Shown here: piece by piece, positions 26,725-35,279 of the stretch
Position numbering within the stretch: the first letter of the stretch is position 1
How the letters are laid out: each line of letters starts with the position of its first letter
Source of the DNA: Arthrobacter sp. FW306-2-2C-D06B
GTDB lineage: Bacteria > Actinomycetota > Actinomycetes > Actinomycetales > Micrococcaceae
NCBI RefSeq assembly: GCF_021789175.1
Contig: NZ_CP084560.1
Span: 2,170,001 to 2,234,000 of the forward strand
Length of the DNA stretch: 64,000 nucleotides
Direction of reading: 5' to 3'
The notes under the pieces: generated by a model
What the model was told of the DNA's origin: nothing
Databases searched by the model: none
Seen by the model: the letters and a program-made list of their open reading frames with translations, nothing else
Made by a program: the position numbers and the translations under genes

Positions 26725-26857
26725 AACTCCACAGTAAGTCTCGCCGCCTTCCGCGGCGAGTAGCAACGTGACGCTTTCCTTGAGGGTGATACGAGTCCCG
26801 CCAGCGATTGCACGTTTTCTCATTATGTGAGCACGCTATTGCAACCCGCCAGTAAGT

Positions 26858-26869
26858 TACTTCAAAGTA
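26858..26869. promoter_or_regulatory. Inverted repeat upstream of the lipase
   Basis: TACTT-CA-AAGTA, overlapped on its left by GTAAGTTAC (26852-26860). It lies 52 bp before the lipase start. Possible operator of unknown regulator. Confidence 0.3.
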
Positions 26870-26920
26870 GCTAGGGATGCCGTGGACATAGGGGTTCGCG
26901 GCCAGGAGAAAGGCAAGGCC

Positions 26921-27769
26921 ATGCGCCGATTCCGACTCACCGCCGGGCTCGCCGTCGCAGCGCTCACGATTGGACTCTTCGCCGCACCCGCGGCTCAGGC
27001 CGACTCGATCTCACCGGACCCGCCCGGAGCCAATGATTGGACGTGCAGGCCGTCAATTGTGCATCCGTACCCGGTGGTCCTCGTCCCGGGAACCTTCGAG
27101 ACGATGTACAAGAACTGGGCGCTGCTTTCACCCGTGCTGAAGGACCAGGGGTACTGTGTCTTTTCGCTCAACTACGGGGTAGTCAATGGTGTCCCCGCCA
27201 GCGGGGCAATTCGGGACTCCGCAGCTGAGCTCGCGACTTTCGTGAAATCAGTTCTCGGAGTGACCGGTGCAAAGAAAGTCGACCTCGTCGGGCACAGCCA
27301 AGGCGGGATGATGCCGCGGTACTACATCGGCTTCCTCGGCGGTGCCAAGTACGTGCACCAACTCGTCGGCATTGCGCCGTCGAACCACGGAACTCAAGGC
27401 CTCATCGCGCCGTCGCCCGCGGGGATGATTCTCGACACGACCGCAACCAGCACGCTGTGCCAGGCCTGCGCGGACCAGCATGCCGGGTCGGCGTTCATGG
27501 CCGAGCTCAACTCGATCGGCGACGCCGTACCGGGCCCGTTCTACACCGTCATCTCGACCCGTTACGACGAGGTCGTTACCCCTTATGCGAGCCAGGCTCT
27601 CCTTGGACCGGTGAAGCAAGTGTCCAACCTTGTGCTCCAGGACTACTGCCCCCTCGACACGTTCGAGCACGACCAATCTCCCAACGATCCAAATGTCTGG
27701 GCCCTTGTCTCCAACGCGCTTCTCCAGAGCGGCCCCGCAGATCCGACGTATCGCCCGGAGTGCGTGTAG
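26921..27769 (+). CDS. Secreted triacylglycerol lipase/esterase
   Basis: 282-aa alpha/beta hydrolase with a signal peptide (MRRFRLTAGLAVAALTIGLF, cleavage near AQA-DS). The lipase class 2 fold is visible: VVLVPGTFETMYKNW, the nucleophile elbow VDLVGHSQGGMMPRYY, then an Asp (STRYDEVVTPY) and His (FEHDQSPN) completing the triad. Four Cys (WTCRPS, GYCVF, LCQACA and DYC/PEC) suggest disulfides as in exported actinobacterial lipases. Hydrolyses ester lipids outside the cell. Start ATG 26921 follows AGGAGAAAGGCAAGGCC. Confidence 0.93.
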   Translation: MRRFRLTAGLAVAALTIGLFAAPAAQADSISPDPPGANDWTCRPSIVHPYPVVLVPGTFETMYKNWALLSPVLKDQGYCVFSLNYGVVNGVPASGAIRDSAAELATFVKSVLGVTGAKKVDLVGHSQGGMMPRYYIGFLGGAKYVHQLVGIAPSNHGTQGLIAPSPAGMILDTTATSTLCQACADQHAGSAFMAELNSIGDAVPGPFYTVISTRYDEVVTPYASQALLGPVKQVSNLVLQDYCPLDTFEHDQSPNDPNVWALVSNALLQSGPADPTYRPECV

Positions 27770-27789
27770 CGGGCAGGGGCAGCCGCTAA
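27768..27789. terminator. Hairpin between convergent genes
   Basis: TAGCGG and CCGCTA (6 bp) flank a 10-nt loop at the junction of the lipase and prephenate dehydratase genes. Weak bidirectional terminator candidate. Confidence 0.3.
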
Positions 27790-28694
27790 AGCGACAGCGT
27801 GGTCTTTGGGCTGCCGGCAGGCGTTACGGCCGAATTGACGGAACCGCTGAAGCCCTGGCTTCGGTAAGGAGCAGCAGCATATACGCCGAGAACCCTGACC
27901 TCATCGGTGAAGAATTCCAGCTCCTCGAGCGCATGGCGCACGGGGGTGTCGGTTGGGTGCCCTTCAACGTCCGCCATGAACGTGGTCGCAGCAAACTCGT
28001 TACCCACCATGTAGCTTTCCAGGCGCGTCATGTTCACACCGTTCGTCGCAAAACCGCCCAGAGCTTTGTACAGGGCCGAGGGTACATTCCGAACCCGGAA
28101 GACGAAGCTGGTGATGACAGGCCCGGGCAGCTCGTCGCGGGTTTGCTGCGGCCGCTCCCTGGACAGGGCGACGAACCTTGTGGTGTTGGTGGCGTCGTCC
28201 TCGACGTCTTCTGCCAAGACATCCAGCCCGTACATCTGGGCGGCGAGCGGAGGCGCCAGCGAGACCTTGGACGCGTCATTCCAGTCGCGGACTTCCCGTG
28301 CGGAACCGGCCGTGTCGCCGGCGACAACTGGTTTCAGCCCAAGTGAGCGGATCAGCTTTCTACACTGGCCGAGGGCATGAATGTGGCTGTGCACTTCCTG
28401 CGCCTGTTCGAGGGTGCTTCCGGGAATTCCCAGCAAGTGGAATCGGATCCTGAGAAAATGTTCGCCCACAATCTGCAATCCGGATTCGGGCAGGAGGACA
28501 TGGATGTCCGCAACGCGCCCGGCGATGGAGTTCTCAATGGGAATCATGGCGAGGTCCGCATCGCCGGATTTCACCAGGTCGAACGCATCTTCGAAGCTGG
28601 GGCAAGGTACTGGCTCCATGCCCGGGAACATTTGTAGGCAGGCGATGTTGGAGTTGGCGCCGGGCTCTCCTTGGTATGCAACTTTACGAACCAT
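27786..28694 (-). CDS. pheA: Prephenate dehydratase
   Basis: Converts prephenate to phenylpyruvate in phenylalanine biosynthesis (302 aa, cytosolic). Catalytic domain: VAYQGEPGANSNIACLQMFP at the start, DLAMIPIENSIAGRVADIH, and the TRF active-site motif in TNTTRFVALSRE. A C-terminal ACT regulatory domain begins near PVITSFVFRVRNVPSALYKA and would bind phenylalanine for feedback. The sequence style is that of the separate bacterial enzyme, not the chorismate mutase fusion. Stands alone here, convergent with the lipase. Confidence 0.95.
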   Translation of the reverse strand: MVRKVAYQGEPGANSNIACLQMFPGMEPVPCPSFEDAFDLVKSGDADLAMIPIENSIAGRVADIHVLLPESGLQIVGEHFLRIRFHLLGIPGSTLEQAQEVHSHIHALGQCRKLIRSLGLKPVVAGDTAGSAREVRDWNDASKVSLAPPLAAQMYGLDVLAEDVEDDATNTTRFVALSRERPQQTRDELPGPVITSFVFRVRNVPSALYKALGGFATNGVNMTRLESYMVGNEFAATTFMADVEGHPTDTPVRHALEELEFFTDEVRVLGVYAAAPYRSQGFSGSVNSAVTPAGSPKTTLSL

Positions 28695-28866
28695 GGAGCA
28701 AATGGTGTCACATTTTGCGGGGCCCCGAGGCCAGGGGCTTCGGCGCTCTTCGAGGTGCTGTAGCCACGAGCAATGTGGAACGGCCGGAAAGTCTTCCTTC
28801 AGCTGCGAAACGGCGGCACCATGAAGGAGAGCAGAACCCGTCCAACGATGGAAGGGAGAGGGCAGC

Positions 28867-29433
28867 GTGGATGAGCAGAGGTCCCGTCGACGTCCCAGAT
28901 TCCCGGGGTGGGAAGTAGGACCGGCGGCGGTCGGACTGGGCCTGGTCGCCCACCTCGTCTCGGGTGGTGTGTCTCCCGGGGTCCCGGTGCTGATCGCGCT
29001 GACGGCTCTGTTGAGTATGTGCGCTTCGCTGCTCGCCCGGGTAAACCTGCCGAGTTGGTTATTGCTCGTTCTCTGTGGCGTGGCCCAGCAGGTCCTGCAT
29101 CTGGCCTTCGACCGGCTCTCCGGGACCTTCTCGGTTGTTGCGCCAGCCCAACATCAGCATGCGGGGTCAGGATGGCAGCCTGGGCAGCTGGCCGCGACGC
29201 CATCCGTCGCGGCCGGGCACTCACCGGATTTGATGCTGGACACGCACGTTGCGGCAGCCTTGCTGACGGCCCTACTCGTCGCCCGGGCGGACATATCGCT
29301 TACGCGGGCGTTGGCCCTGCTTCATCGCACGACTCCGGGCGGTCCATCCATAGCCCGTCCGGGGACTCCTTATCCAGTCCCCAACACGGTGTCCGGAGGC
29401 GTGGCCAAAGCGTCGCCCAAGCCACAGAGGTAA
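28867..29433 (+). CDS. Small His-rich membrane protein, unknown function
   Basis: 188 aa. GTG start after GGAAGGGAGAGGGCAGC. Four hydrophobic helices, with a His-containing loop (PAQHQHAGSGW; AAGHSPDLMLDTHVAAALL) between helices three and four that could bind copper or another metal. Such proteins often sit beside copper or YcnI-type genes, but no such neighbour exists here. Its last 64 bp overlap the end of the convergent glycosyltransferase gene. Confidence 0.75.
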   Translation: MDEQRSRRRPRFPGWEVGPAAVGLGLVAHLVSGGVSPGVPVLIALTALLSMCASLLARVNLPSWLLLVLCGVAQQVLHLAFDRLSGTFSVVAPAQHQHAGSGWQPGQLAATPSVAAGHSPDLMLDTHVAAALLTALLVARADISLTRALALLHRTTPGGPSIARPGTPYPVPNTVSGGVAKASPKPQR

Positions 29434-30188
29434 CCGGCGAAGCCATGGGGTGCCCGGCCTTGGAGGCGGCTGGAGGTGACGACCCTCAGGGTGTCCGTTG
29501 CGACCACGGCACTTCCAGCACGCCGGAGGCGCTCCGCCAGGATTCGGTCTTCGTGGATCCGCACGGGCTCAAACCCACCGACGCGGAGGTAATGCGAAGC
29601 ACGGACGCCGAAGTTCGCCCCGAACACGTGGGGATGGTCCTCGGCGAAGCGATGCTTGCGCGCCCACGCCTGAAACAGGCTCCCGTCCAGCTCGCCGGGA
29701 TCCGGTTCAACGGTGCCCAGTACAGCGTCGGCCCCGGACTCGGCGAGTTCCACCTGGCCGCAAAGCCAATGCGGTGGAACCATGGAGTCGGCGTCGGTAT
29801 TGGCCAGCCAGACCTGCTCAGGGGTGGCGGTTGTAGCGGCGAGCGCGGCGCGGATGCCGGCCGCCCTGCTGGCCCCTGCACTGTGGAGCCGGACGTCGAG
29901 GACGCTGAGAAACCCGGCAGGAGCGGCGGCGTCGACGGCGGCTTCTCCTGTACCGTCGTCGCACGCGTCCAACACCACCACTACGCGGATGTCTACGCCG
30001 GGCCGCACCGAGCGCAACTCGGTGGCGGCGCGGCATATAGCGCGGATCGCCGGGGCGATGCGCTCGGCCTCGTTACGGGCCGGAACCACGACGGCGACAT
30101 GGGTGATGTTGCCCTCTGATGGTCCAACGGGTGCGGGCAGAATTCCATCGAGGGGCCGGCTTCTGCCCTCAAGGCTAAGGGCGGGCAT
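29370..30188 (-). CDS. Family 2 glycosyltransferase
   Basis: 272 aa, GT-A fold. The nucleotide-sugar site is VAVVVPARNEAERIAPAIRA; the DxD-type metal motif is WLANTDADSMVP; the acceptor/base region includes VGGFEPVRIHEDRILAERL. No membrane helix, so it is cytosolic or peripheral. The start at 30188 overlaps the upstream deacetylase-methyltransferase gene by 14 bp, showing translational coupling. Third gene of the operon under palindrome copy 4. Donor and acceptor unknown. Confidence 0.9.
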   Translation of the reverse strand: MPALSLEGRSRPLDGILPAPVGPSEGNITHVAVVVPARNEAERIAPAIRAICRAATELRSVRPGVDIRVVVVLDACDDGTGEAAVDAAAPAGFLSVLDVRLHSAGASRAAGIRAALAATTATPEQVWLANTDADSMVPPHWLCGQVELAESGADAVLGTVEPDPGELDGSLFQAWARKHRFAEDHPHVFGANFGVRASHYLRVGGFEPVRIHEDRILAERLRRAGSAVVATDTLRVVTSSRLQGRAPHGFAGYLCGLGDALATPPDTVLGTG

Positions 30189-31572
30189 CGGAGATTCCAG
30201 GCGCGGCCGAGACGAACGTCTCAAGAATGAAGGCCTTCTCCCGGTAGACCGCGTCGGAAGTCCACCGCAGGCGCGCCCGCGCGGCCGCATGGACGCTGTC
30301 CCCATCCAGCGACCAGCCCGAAATCGGCCGGCGCCAATGGCACATCACCAACGTCCCGCCCGGCAAGAGGGAATCCTCCGATTTGTCGAGCACGGCGTCC
30401 AACTCGGCGGGGCTCAAATAATAGCCCACCTCGGAGATGACAATGAGGTCGAACCGGCCATCGGGCCATTGGGCGGGCGCCGTCATGTGCGCCGTCGTGA
30501 CGCCGGGGCTGTCTGCGAGTCGTGCCTTTGCCGACGCGAGGGCCTGGCCGCTGGCATCCACGCAGACGAGTTGCTCGCAGCGCTGGGCGAGTTCGACGCT
30601 CAGCACTCCAGTGGAACAGCCCAGTTCGAGGCCCCGGGCGTAGCGCGGGTTAGGTAGCGCCGCCATGGTCAACGCGCGTTTTCGCTTCTCGTACCAACTG
30701 CTTGCATAGTCCCAGGGGTCGCTGGATGCGAGGTGTACGGCGTCGAATACCCGCTCGGCATCCGCCGCTGTGTTGCTGCCTGACGGAGGAGTCCACGCAA
30801 ATGTTTCCCACGTCCGGCGGAAGTGATCGACGAAGCGCTCCTGCAGGAGTGCTTCGTCACCAGGCTGTCCTGAAAGCGGTTCCGTCTGTGACCGGTGGGC
30901 CTGGAATGCCGCGAACTTGGCTTCCCGGCCGCGCGCCGTCAGTTCCGACCGCACCCAGCCGCGCCATCGCGCGTCGGCTACGCTGGCCCAAAGCCAGTAC
31001 CAGATGGGGTATTCGAGGAGCCCATAACCCCCTGCTTCGGCCAGCTGCGCGGCAACCGAACCGGCGGCATCATGATCGCTGTGGCCGTCCGCTCGCAGTG
31101 GGGCAACCAGCACGACGTCCGAGGGTTGGGTGCCGACGGCAGGGTCCCGGACGGCCGCATCCCTGACAGCGGCCCGCAGGCCGTCGCGGATTGCAGGACG
31201 GTGATGTCCAAGCTGACCGTCGGGGAGCCGAAGGAATGTCCAGTGGCCGCCCAGGCCCAACGCCGCCATCGCCTCCTCGAACTCCTGTAGCCTCCGCGTT
31301 GCCAACTCGCCAGGCGTGGTGGTCGGGGAGTGCGGGTGCGAGGCCTCACCTGCGCTGCACAGCACCACTCGGACAGCGGCCCCTAAGTCCACCAGCCGGG
31401 AGATGAGGCCACCGGCACCGAGCGTCTCGTCGTCGGGATGGGCGGCGAGCACGACGACGGTCCGCCCGGCCAGTTCGGCGTCGTCCAATGGAAGTTCGGG
31501 AAGCAAGTCCACCCCGGCCTGCAGCCATTCGTCCTCGGCCGTGCCTGCATCGGCATGTACGAAAGTCACCAT
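30175..31572 (-). CDS. Bifunctional PIG-L deacetylase / NodS-like methyltransferase
   Basis: 465 aa, two domains. Residues 38-260 are a zinc-dependent PIG-L/LmbE N-deacetylase: AHPDDE at 44-49 (His, Asp, Asp/Glu ligands) and LRADGHSDHDAAG with the second His. Residues about 284-465 are a class I SAM methyltransferase of the NodS type: DPWDYASSWYEKRKRAL, SAM loop LELGCSTGVL (315-324) and LIVISEVGYYL. The fusion implies that an N-acetyl group is removed and the freed amine (or a nearby group) methylated. GAGGGGGGCAAGCAC precedes the ATG; it overlaps the upstream acyl-CoA dehydrogenase by 7 bp. Confidence 0.93.
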   Translation of the reverse strand: MVTFVHADAGTAEDEWLQAGVDLLPELPLDDAELAGRTVVVLAAHPDDETLGAGGLISRLVDLGAAVRVVLCSAGEASHPHSPTTTPGELATRRLQEFEEAMAALGLGGHWTFLRLPDGQLGHHRPAIRDGLRAAVRDAAVRDPAVGTQPSDVVLVAPLRADGHSDHDAAGSVAAQLAEAGGYGLLEYPIWYWLWASVADARWRGWVRSELTARGREAKFAAFQAHRSQTEPLSGQPGDEALLQERFVDHFRRTWETFAWTPPSGSNTAADAERVFDAVHLASSDPWDYASSWYEKRKRALTMAALPNPRYARGLELGCSTGVLSVELAQRCEQLVCVDASGQALASAKARLADSPGVTTAHMTAPAQWPDGRFDLIVISEVGYYLSPAELDAVLDKSEDSLLPGGTLVMCHWRRPISGWSLDGDSVHAAARARLRWTSDAVYREKAFILETFVSAAPGISDARP

Positions 31573-32651
31573 GTGCTTGCCCCCCTCAAGACCAAGGAAC
31601 CGAGTTGGGCGTCGTCGCGCCGGCCGTGGTGTTGCCGGACGTAGAGGCGAAGATCGGAAACCCGCTTGGCATGCCGCTCCTCCCGGGCAAGCGGGCCCGG
31701 ACCCAGGTTCTCGCCGACGGTTTCCTGAATTCTTTCCACGATGGCAGCCACGTTTCCCCTGACCCGCAACGCGTGCGCCCACGCGTCATTGTTGCCTTCG
31801 CGATCGACCAGCGTGCCGTCGTCAATCCCGGCCGCCGCGCCGCGGAGCAGCTCGAATCCGGAAGCGAGCAAACGGTCCGCTTCGCCAAGGCCGGAAAGCG
31901 CGATCTGGTCCGGCTCCCGCCGCGAAAGGGCGTCCTTGAACGTGCGCAACAGGCCGACGGCGCCACCCAGCCAGCAAGCAGCGACGCCGATGCCTCCCCA
32001 GGCAAAACCGGGTCGCTCAAAATACCAGCCCGGCTCGCCGACGGGGACAGCAGGGACAGCAGTGAAATGCACCGTCCCGCTGGGAATTTCGCGTAGCCCG
32101 TGGCTAATCCAGAGCGGTTCTTCCACCTGCACTCCCGGGGAGCGCAAGTCGACGGCGAATGCCTGGCGACTGCCCGACTGCGACTTCGCGGTGACGATTG
32201 CATGGTCGAGATGGCCCGCCAAGGAGCACCACGGCTTCGAGCCGGAAAGCGTCACACCGGCCTCTGGGGGCGCGGATTGCCCGCAGTCGCGCGCCTCGAG
32301 AAGGTGACCCGGCCCCTCGGCGGCGAACACTCCCCATGTTCCGTGGAAAAGGGCCTGCTGTCCCGCTTGCTTCAGAATTGCGCCGGCGTCCAGGTGCGGT
32401 TCGAAGACGCGCGCAGCAGCGACGTCGACTGCCGCCAGCGACGCCAGCATCTCCCACAGCCGGACCGTCCCTCTTTCGCCGGGGTCCGGCGCCGTCCGGC
32501 CTGTCACCTCGGCCAGCGCCAGCAACGCCGGGACGTCGCCGATCCGCTCTTCGGCCTGAGACAACAGGCGCTCGACGTCGTCAGCCGGCGCATCCCTCCC
32601 AAACTGCACGGCTTTGCTCGCCTTGAAATCATCCAGGCGGTGCATGCTCAT
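31566..32651 (-). CDS. Acyl-CoA/acyl-carrier dehydrogenase-like flavoprotein
   Basis: 361 aa of acyl-CoA dehydrogenase fold. Recognisable parts: the mixed middle domain VTLSGSKPWCSLAGHLDHAI, and helical C-terminal segment GIGVAACWLGGAVGLLRTF. The C terminus is shorter and diverged and I do not see the usual catalytic Glu with certainty, so it may act on an unusual acyl substrate. First gene of a coupled operon with the deacetylase-methyltransferase and glycosyltransferase. Palindrome copy 4 is 43 bp upstream. Confidence 0.87.
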   Translation of the reverse strand: MSMHRLDDFKASKAVQFGRDAPADDVERLLSQAEERIGDVPALLALAEVTGRTAPDPGERGTVRLWEMLASLAAVDVAAARVFEPHLDAGAILKQAGQQALFHGTWGVFAAEGPGHLLEARDCGQSAPPEAGVTLSGSKPWCSLAGHLDHAIVTAKSQSGSRQAFAVDLRSPGVQVEEPLWISHGLREIPSGTVHFTAVPAVPVGEPGWYFERPGFAWGGIGVAACWLGGAVGLLRTFKDALSRREPDQIALSGLGEADRLLASGFELLRGAAAGIDDGTLVDREGNNDAWAHALRVRGNVAAIVERIQETVGENLGPGPLAREERHAKRVSDLRLYVRQHHGRRDDAQLGSLVLRGASTW

Positions 32652-32694
32652 TTCTTCCTCCGCATCGCCTCGACTAATCACTTCCCTGCGGCTA

Positions 32695-32712
32695 ATAGTA
32701 AGCAGCCTTATC
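32695..32712. promoter_or_regulatory. 18-bp palindromic operator, copy 4
   Basis: ATAGTAAGCAGCCTTATC; 43 bp before the acyl-CoA dehydrogenase start at 32651. One arm is perfect, the other has one mismatch. Confidence 0.6.
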
Positions 32713-32762
32713 ATCAACTGGCCAGCCTATGCCCCGGCGCGCGCTCAGATGGACTCGGTTGA

Positions 32763-32887
32763 GGTCTGCAAGTGCTCGTGCAGAAGGCCGTGGAGGCCTT
32801 CGGCGGCTTGGGTGTGCTGGTCAACAATGCGGGGAGCGAAACCCGAGCCTCCCTGTTGGAGACCTCGGAAGAGCAATACCAGCGTAT
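32763..32887 (+). pseudogene. Short-chain dehydrogenase remnant
   Basis: A frame reading VLVQKAVEAFGGLGVLVNNA then GSETRASLLETSEEQYQRM: the unmistakable NNAG region of a glucose-1-dehydrogenase-like SDR. There is no N-terminal Rossmann part and homology stops after QRM, so about 40 residues of a 260-residue enzyme remain. It lies between the acyl-CoA dehydrogenase promoter and the decarboxylase gene. Confidence 0.8.
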
Positions 32888-32921
32888 GGCGTCGTTGCCG
32901 TCGGGGAGCTCTCCGTTTCAA

Positions 32922-34193
32922 TCATGCGTTCTCCTCAGCTCTAGCCGTAGCAAGCTTCGATCGGACCCGCACGAGGGGTGCGTTCGGATCCTGCGGTTGG
33001 GGGATGGCGGTGAGAGCGAACTGGTCGATAACACCGGGTCGGAAGACGAGGCACTCGGTCGACCCGCCGAACTGGAAGTACCCCAGCTCGTCTCCCTTGT
33101 TCACGTGGTGGCCCGGGACGATCTCCGGATCGATGACGCAGGATGAGACTTCGACCATGCCTACCGGGATCACCGCCATGAGACCGATGACGGGGTCGTC
33201 GGCCTGGATCAGGATGATCGCGCGGGCAGCGACATGGGCCAGATATGACTGGGAGAGGATCGGCTCGACGGCGTCGGCCCCCTCGGAGTCTGCCTCGGAG
33301 AAGTACGTGCCGTCCTTGACGTAGGCCCGCACGATCGTTCCGGCGACGGGAGCGTGCCACCGGTGATAATTGAGCGCGCTCAGGAACGCCTGGTACACAG
33401 TTCCGCCCACAAAGTGATCCACCGCCTCGTCTCGCGCGAGCAGGTCCTCGAGGGAGTAGGGCTGGTTCTTGACCCAGAACCGGCTCTGGCGTTGAACATC
33501 GGAGCTTATTTTGTATGGGGTCGACTCGCAGGCGCTGACGATGATTTTGTCGTCATCGGGTGCAGCGACCGGTCTGGAGGTCGAAGTGAGTCGGCGGGTG
33601 AAGAAATCGTTCCACGACGTGAAGCCCCAGTGCTCGGCAAGGGGATCGTGTTCATAGTCGTCCATCCCGACAACTTGCCGCGCATTCTCCGACATCCACC
33701 CGGACGGCGAGTCGTTGAGTACGTAAAGCGAGTCCTCGCTGCTCAGGAACTCGGACCAAGCATTCAGTATTTTGCGGAACATCGCGATGATCCGGGGATC
33801 GCGGTGAGCCGCGAACCCGGCCTCGGTTCCCATGGTCCAATCGAGGATCGCTGTCAACGGCGTGGTGACCATGCCGCCTTCGCTGAATTCGGGGGCAGTC
33901 GTCAGGACCTCGTTGATGAGCCGAAGCATCTGGTCAACGCTCGTAAGATGCCGTTTGCGGTAGGGCTTCGATTTAGGAACCTGCTCGATCATCTCCGTCA
34001 TGTAAAGGCGGACAACCGGATCGCTGGCGATCAGTTCCTTGAACTCCACGATCACGGGATGCAGAGCAGCTTCTTCGCCCCGCGCCTCCACTCGTTCCCG
34101 GTGGCCGGCAATCCATTCCTCAAGGTCGTCTTGCCGCTCGGGTAGCCAGCCGCCCAGTCGTCGGACACGGTCGGATGAAGCGTTGATTGTCAT
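32922..34193 (-). CDS. Phosphatidylserine decarboxylase family (PsiD-like)
   Basis: 423 aa. The N-terminal 190 residues (LPERQDDLEEWIAGHRERVE; VVRLYMTEMIEQVP) and SWNDFFTRRL match the PsiD-like subfamily; the C-terminal PSD domain has YHRWHAPVAGTI, IPVGMVEVSSC and the FGGSTECLVF motif, where the Ser would become the pyruvoyl cofactor by self-cleavage. It is soluble, without the membrane helices of classical Psd. Relatives decarboxylate aromatic or other amino acids as well as phospholipid. Substrate unknown here. Confidence 0.9.
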   Translation of the reverse strand: MTINASSDRVRRLGGWLPERQDDLEEWIAGHRERVEARGEEAALHPVIVEFKELIASDPVVRLYMTEMIEQVPKSKPYRKRHLTSVDQMLRLINEVLTTAPEFSEGGMVTTPLTAILDWTMGTEAGFAAHRDPRIIAMFRKILNAWSEFLSSEDSLYVLNDSPSGWMSENARQVVGMDDYEHDPLAEHWGFTSWNDFFTRRLTSTSRPVAAPDDDKIIVSACESTPYKISSDVQRQSRFWVKNQPYSLEDLLARDEAVDHFVGGTVYQAFLSALNYHRWHAPVAGTIVRAYVKDGTYFSEADSEGADAVEPILSQSYLAHVAARAIILIQADDPVIGLMAVIPVGMVEVSSCVIDPEIVPGHHVNKGDELGYFQFGGSTECLVFRPGVIDQFALTAIPQPQDPNAPLVRVRSKLATARAEENA

Positions 34194-34269
34194 AGTGCCG
34201 AGCCTACGCGCCTCCGACGTCGGGACGGCGACCCCGGCGGTTCTGGCGCTAAGGTGGCAGAATTGTCAG

Positions 34270-35223
34270 ATGGCTCACCCTGGATGGCCACGGCTTCGGG
34301 TTGATGATTGGACCCCGACCCGGGAGACCGTGCACATGTGGACCCAGATCGTCGGAAAAATCCGCATGGCGCACGCCCCGATGCTTAACCACTGGTGGCA
34401 GGTGACGCTTTACGTCACGCCGCGCGGGCTGACGACATCAATGATCCCGTATGCCCGCGGTGCCTACGACATCGAATTCGATTTCCTTGAACACCGGCTC
34501 CATATACGCTCCAGCAATGGAACCTCAGCATTCGTCATTCTCGGAGCCAAGTCGGTGGCCGAATTCCACTCCGAGGTATTCGAAGCATTGGGCCGGCTCG
34601 GTATCGAGGCGTCTATCCGCGGCATTCCGAACGAGGTGGACCCGGCCATCCCGTTCGCCGAGGACCATCAGCACGCCTCCTACGACCCGGAGGCCATCGG
34701 GCTGTTTTGGCGGCAATTGGTCCAGTCGGACCGCGTCCTGAACGAATTCAGATCCCGTTTCAGGGGCAAGGCCAGCCCTGTGCACTTCTTCTGGGGAGGC
34801 ATGGACCTCGCGTACTCCCGCTTCTCCGGACGGGACGCGCCCACCCACCCCGGGGGAATCCCGAACTGCGCCGACTGGGTGATGGTGGAGGGTTACTCCC
34901 ACGAGCTAAGCAGCTGCGGGTTTTGGCCCGGGGGAGGGGACGAAGGAGCCTTCTATGCCTACTGCTACCCCGAGCCCGCCGGCTACGCCGAATATGTCAC
35001 CGACGCCGATGGTGCCGCCTACAACAGTGACGGCAGGCTGTACCTCCTCCCGTATGAGAACGTCCGCACTGCCCCGGACCCCGACAAGATGCTGTTGCGG
35101 TTCCTGCAGTCGACCTACGAGGCGGCCGCGGAGACAGGACGTTGGGACCGGACCGCGCTGGAGGCGGATCCGGCCCGCTGGCCGCACTCACGACGAGGTC
35201 AACATTCCTTCGGCGTGAAATAG
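34270..35223 (+). CDS. DUF5996 family protein
   Basis: 317-aa cytosolic protein. Conserved segments include RLRVDDWTPTRETVHMWTQI, HAPMLNHWWQVTLYVTPRGL, PVHFFWGGMDLAYSRFSGR and GFWPGGGDEGAFYAYCYPEP. Function of the family is unknown. The ATG at 34270 begins the conserved region; in-frame upstream codons to 34039 lie over the divergent decarboxylase gene. Separated from that gene by 76 bp. Confidence 0.88.
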   Translation: MAHPGWPRLRVDDWTPTRETVHMWTQIVGKIRMAHAPMLNHWWQVTLYVTPRGLTTSMIPYARGAYDIEFDFLEHRLHIRSSNGTSAFVILGAKSVAEFHSEVFEALGRLGIEASIRGIPNEVDPAIPFAEDHQHASYDPEAIGLFWRQLVQSDRVLNEFRSRFRGKASPVHFFWGGMDLAYSRFSGRDAPTHPGGIPNCADWVMVEGYSHELSSCGFWPGGGDEGAFYAYCYPEPAGYAEYVTDADGAAYNSDGRLYLLPYENVRTAPDPDKMLLRFLQSTYEAAAETGRWDRTALEADPARWPHSRRGQHSFGVK

Positions 35224-35279
35224 CCGGGGGCGTAAAGTAGTGGGTGGTCCAAAGGCACTCCAATACGAGGGAAAGCCAC

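Noticed and set aside
26851..26862. AGTAAGTTACTT before the lipase as a ninth copy of the palindrome
   Set aside because: The arms are two to four bases closer than in the eight copies and the centre differs; listed only as a separate repeat.
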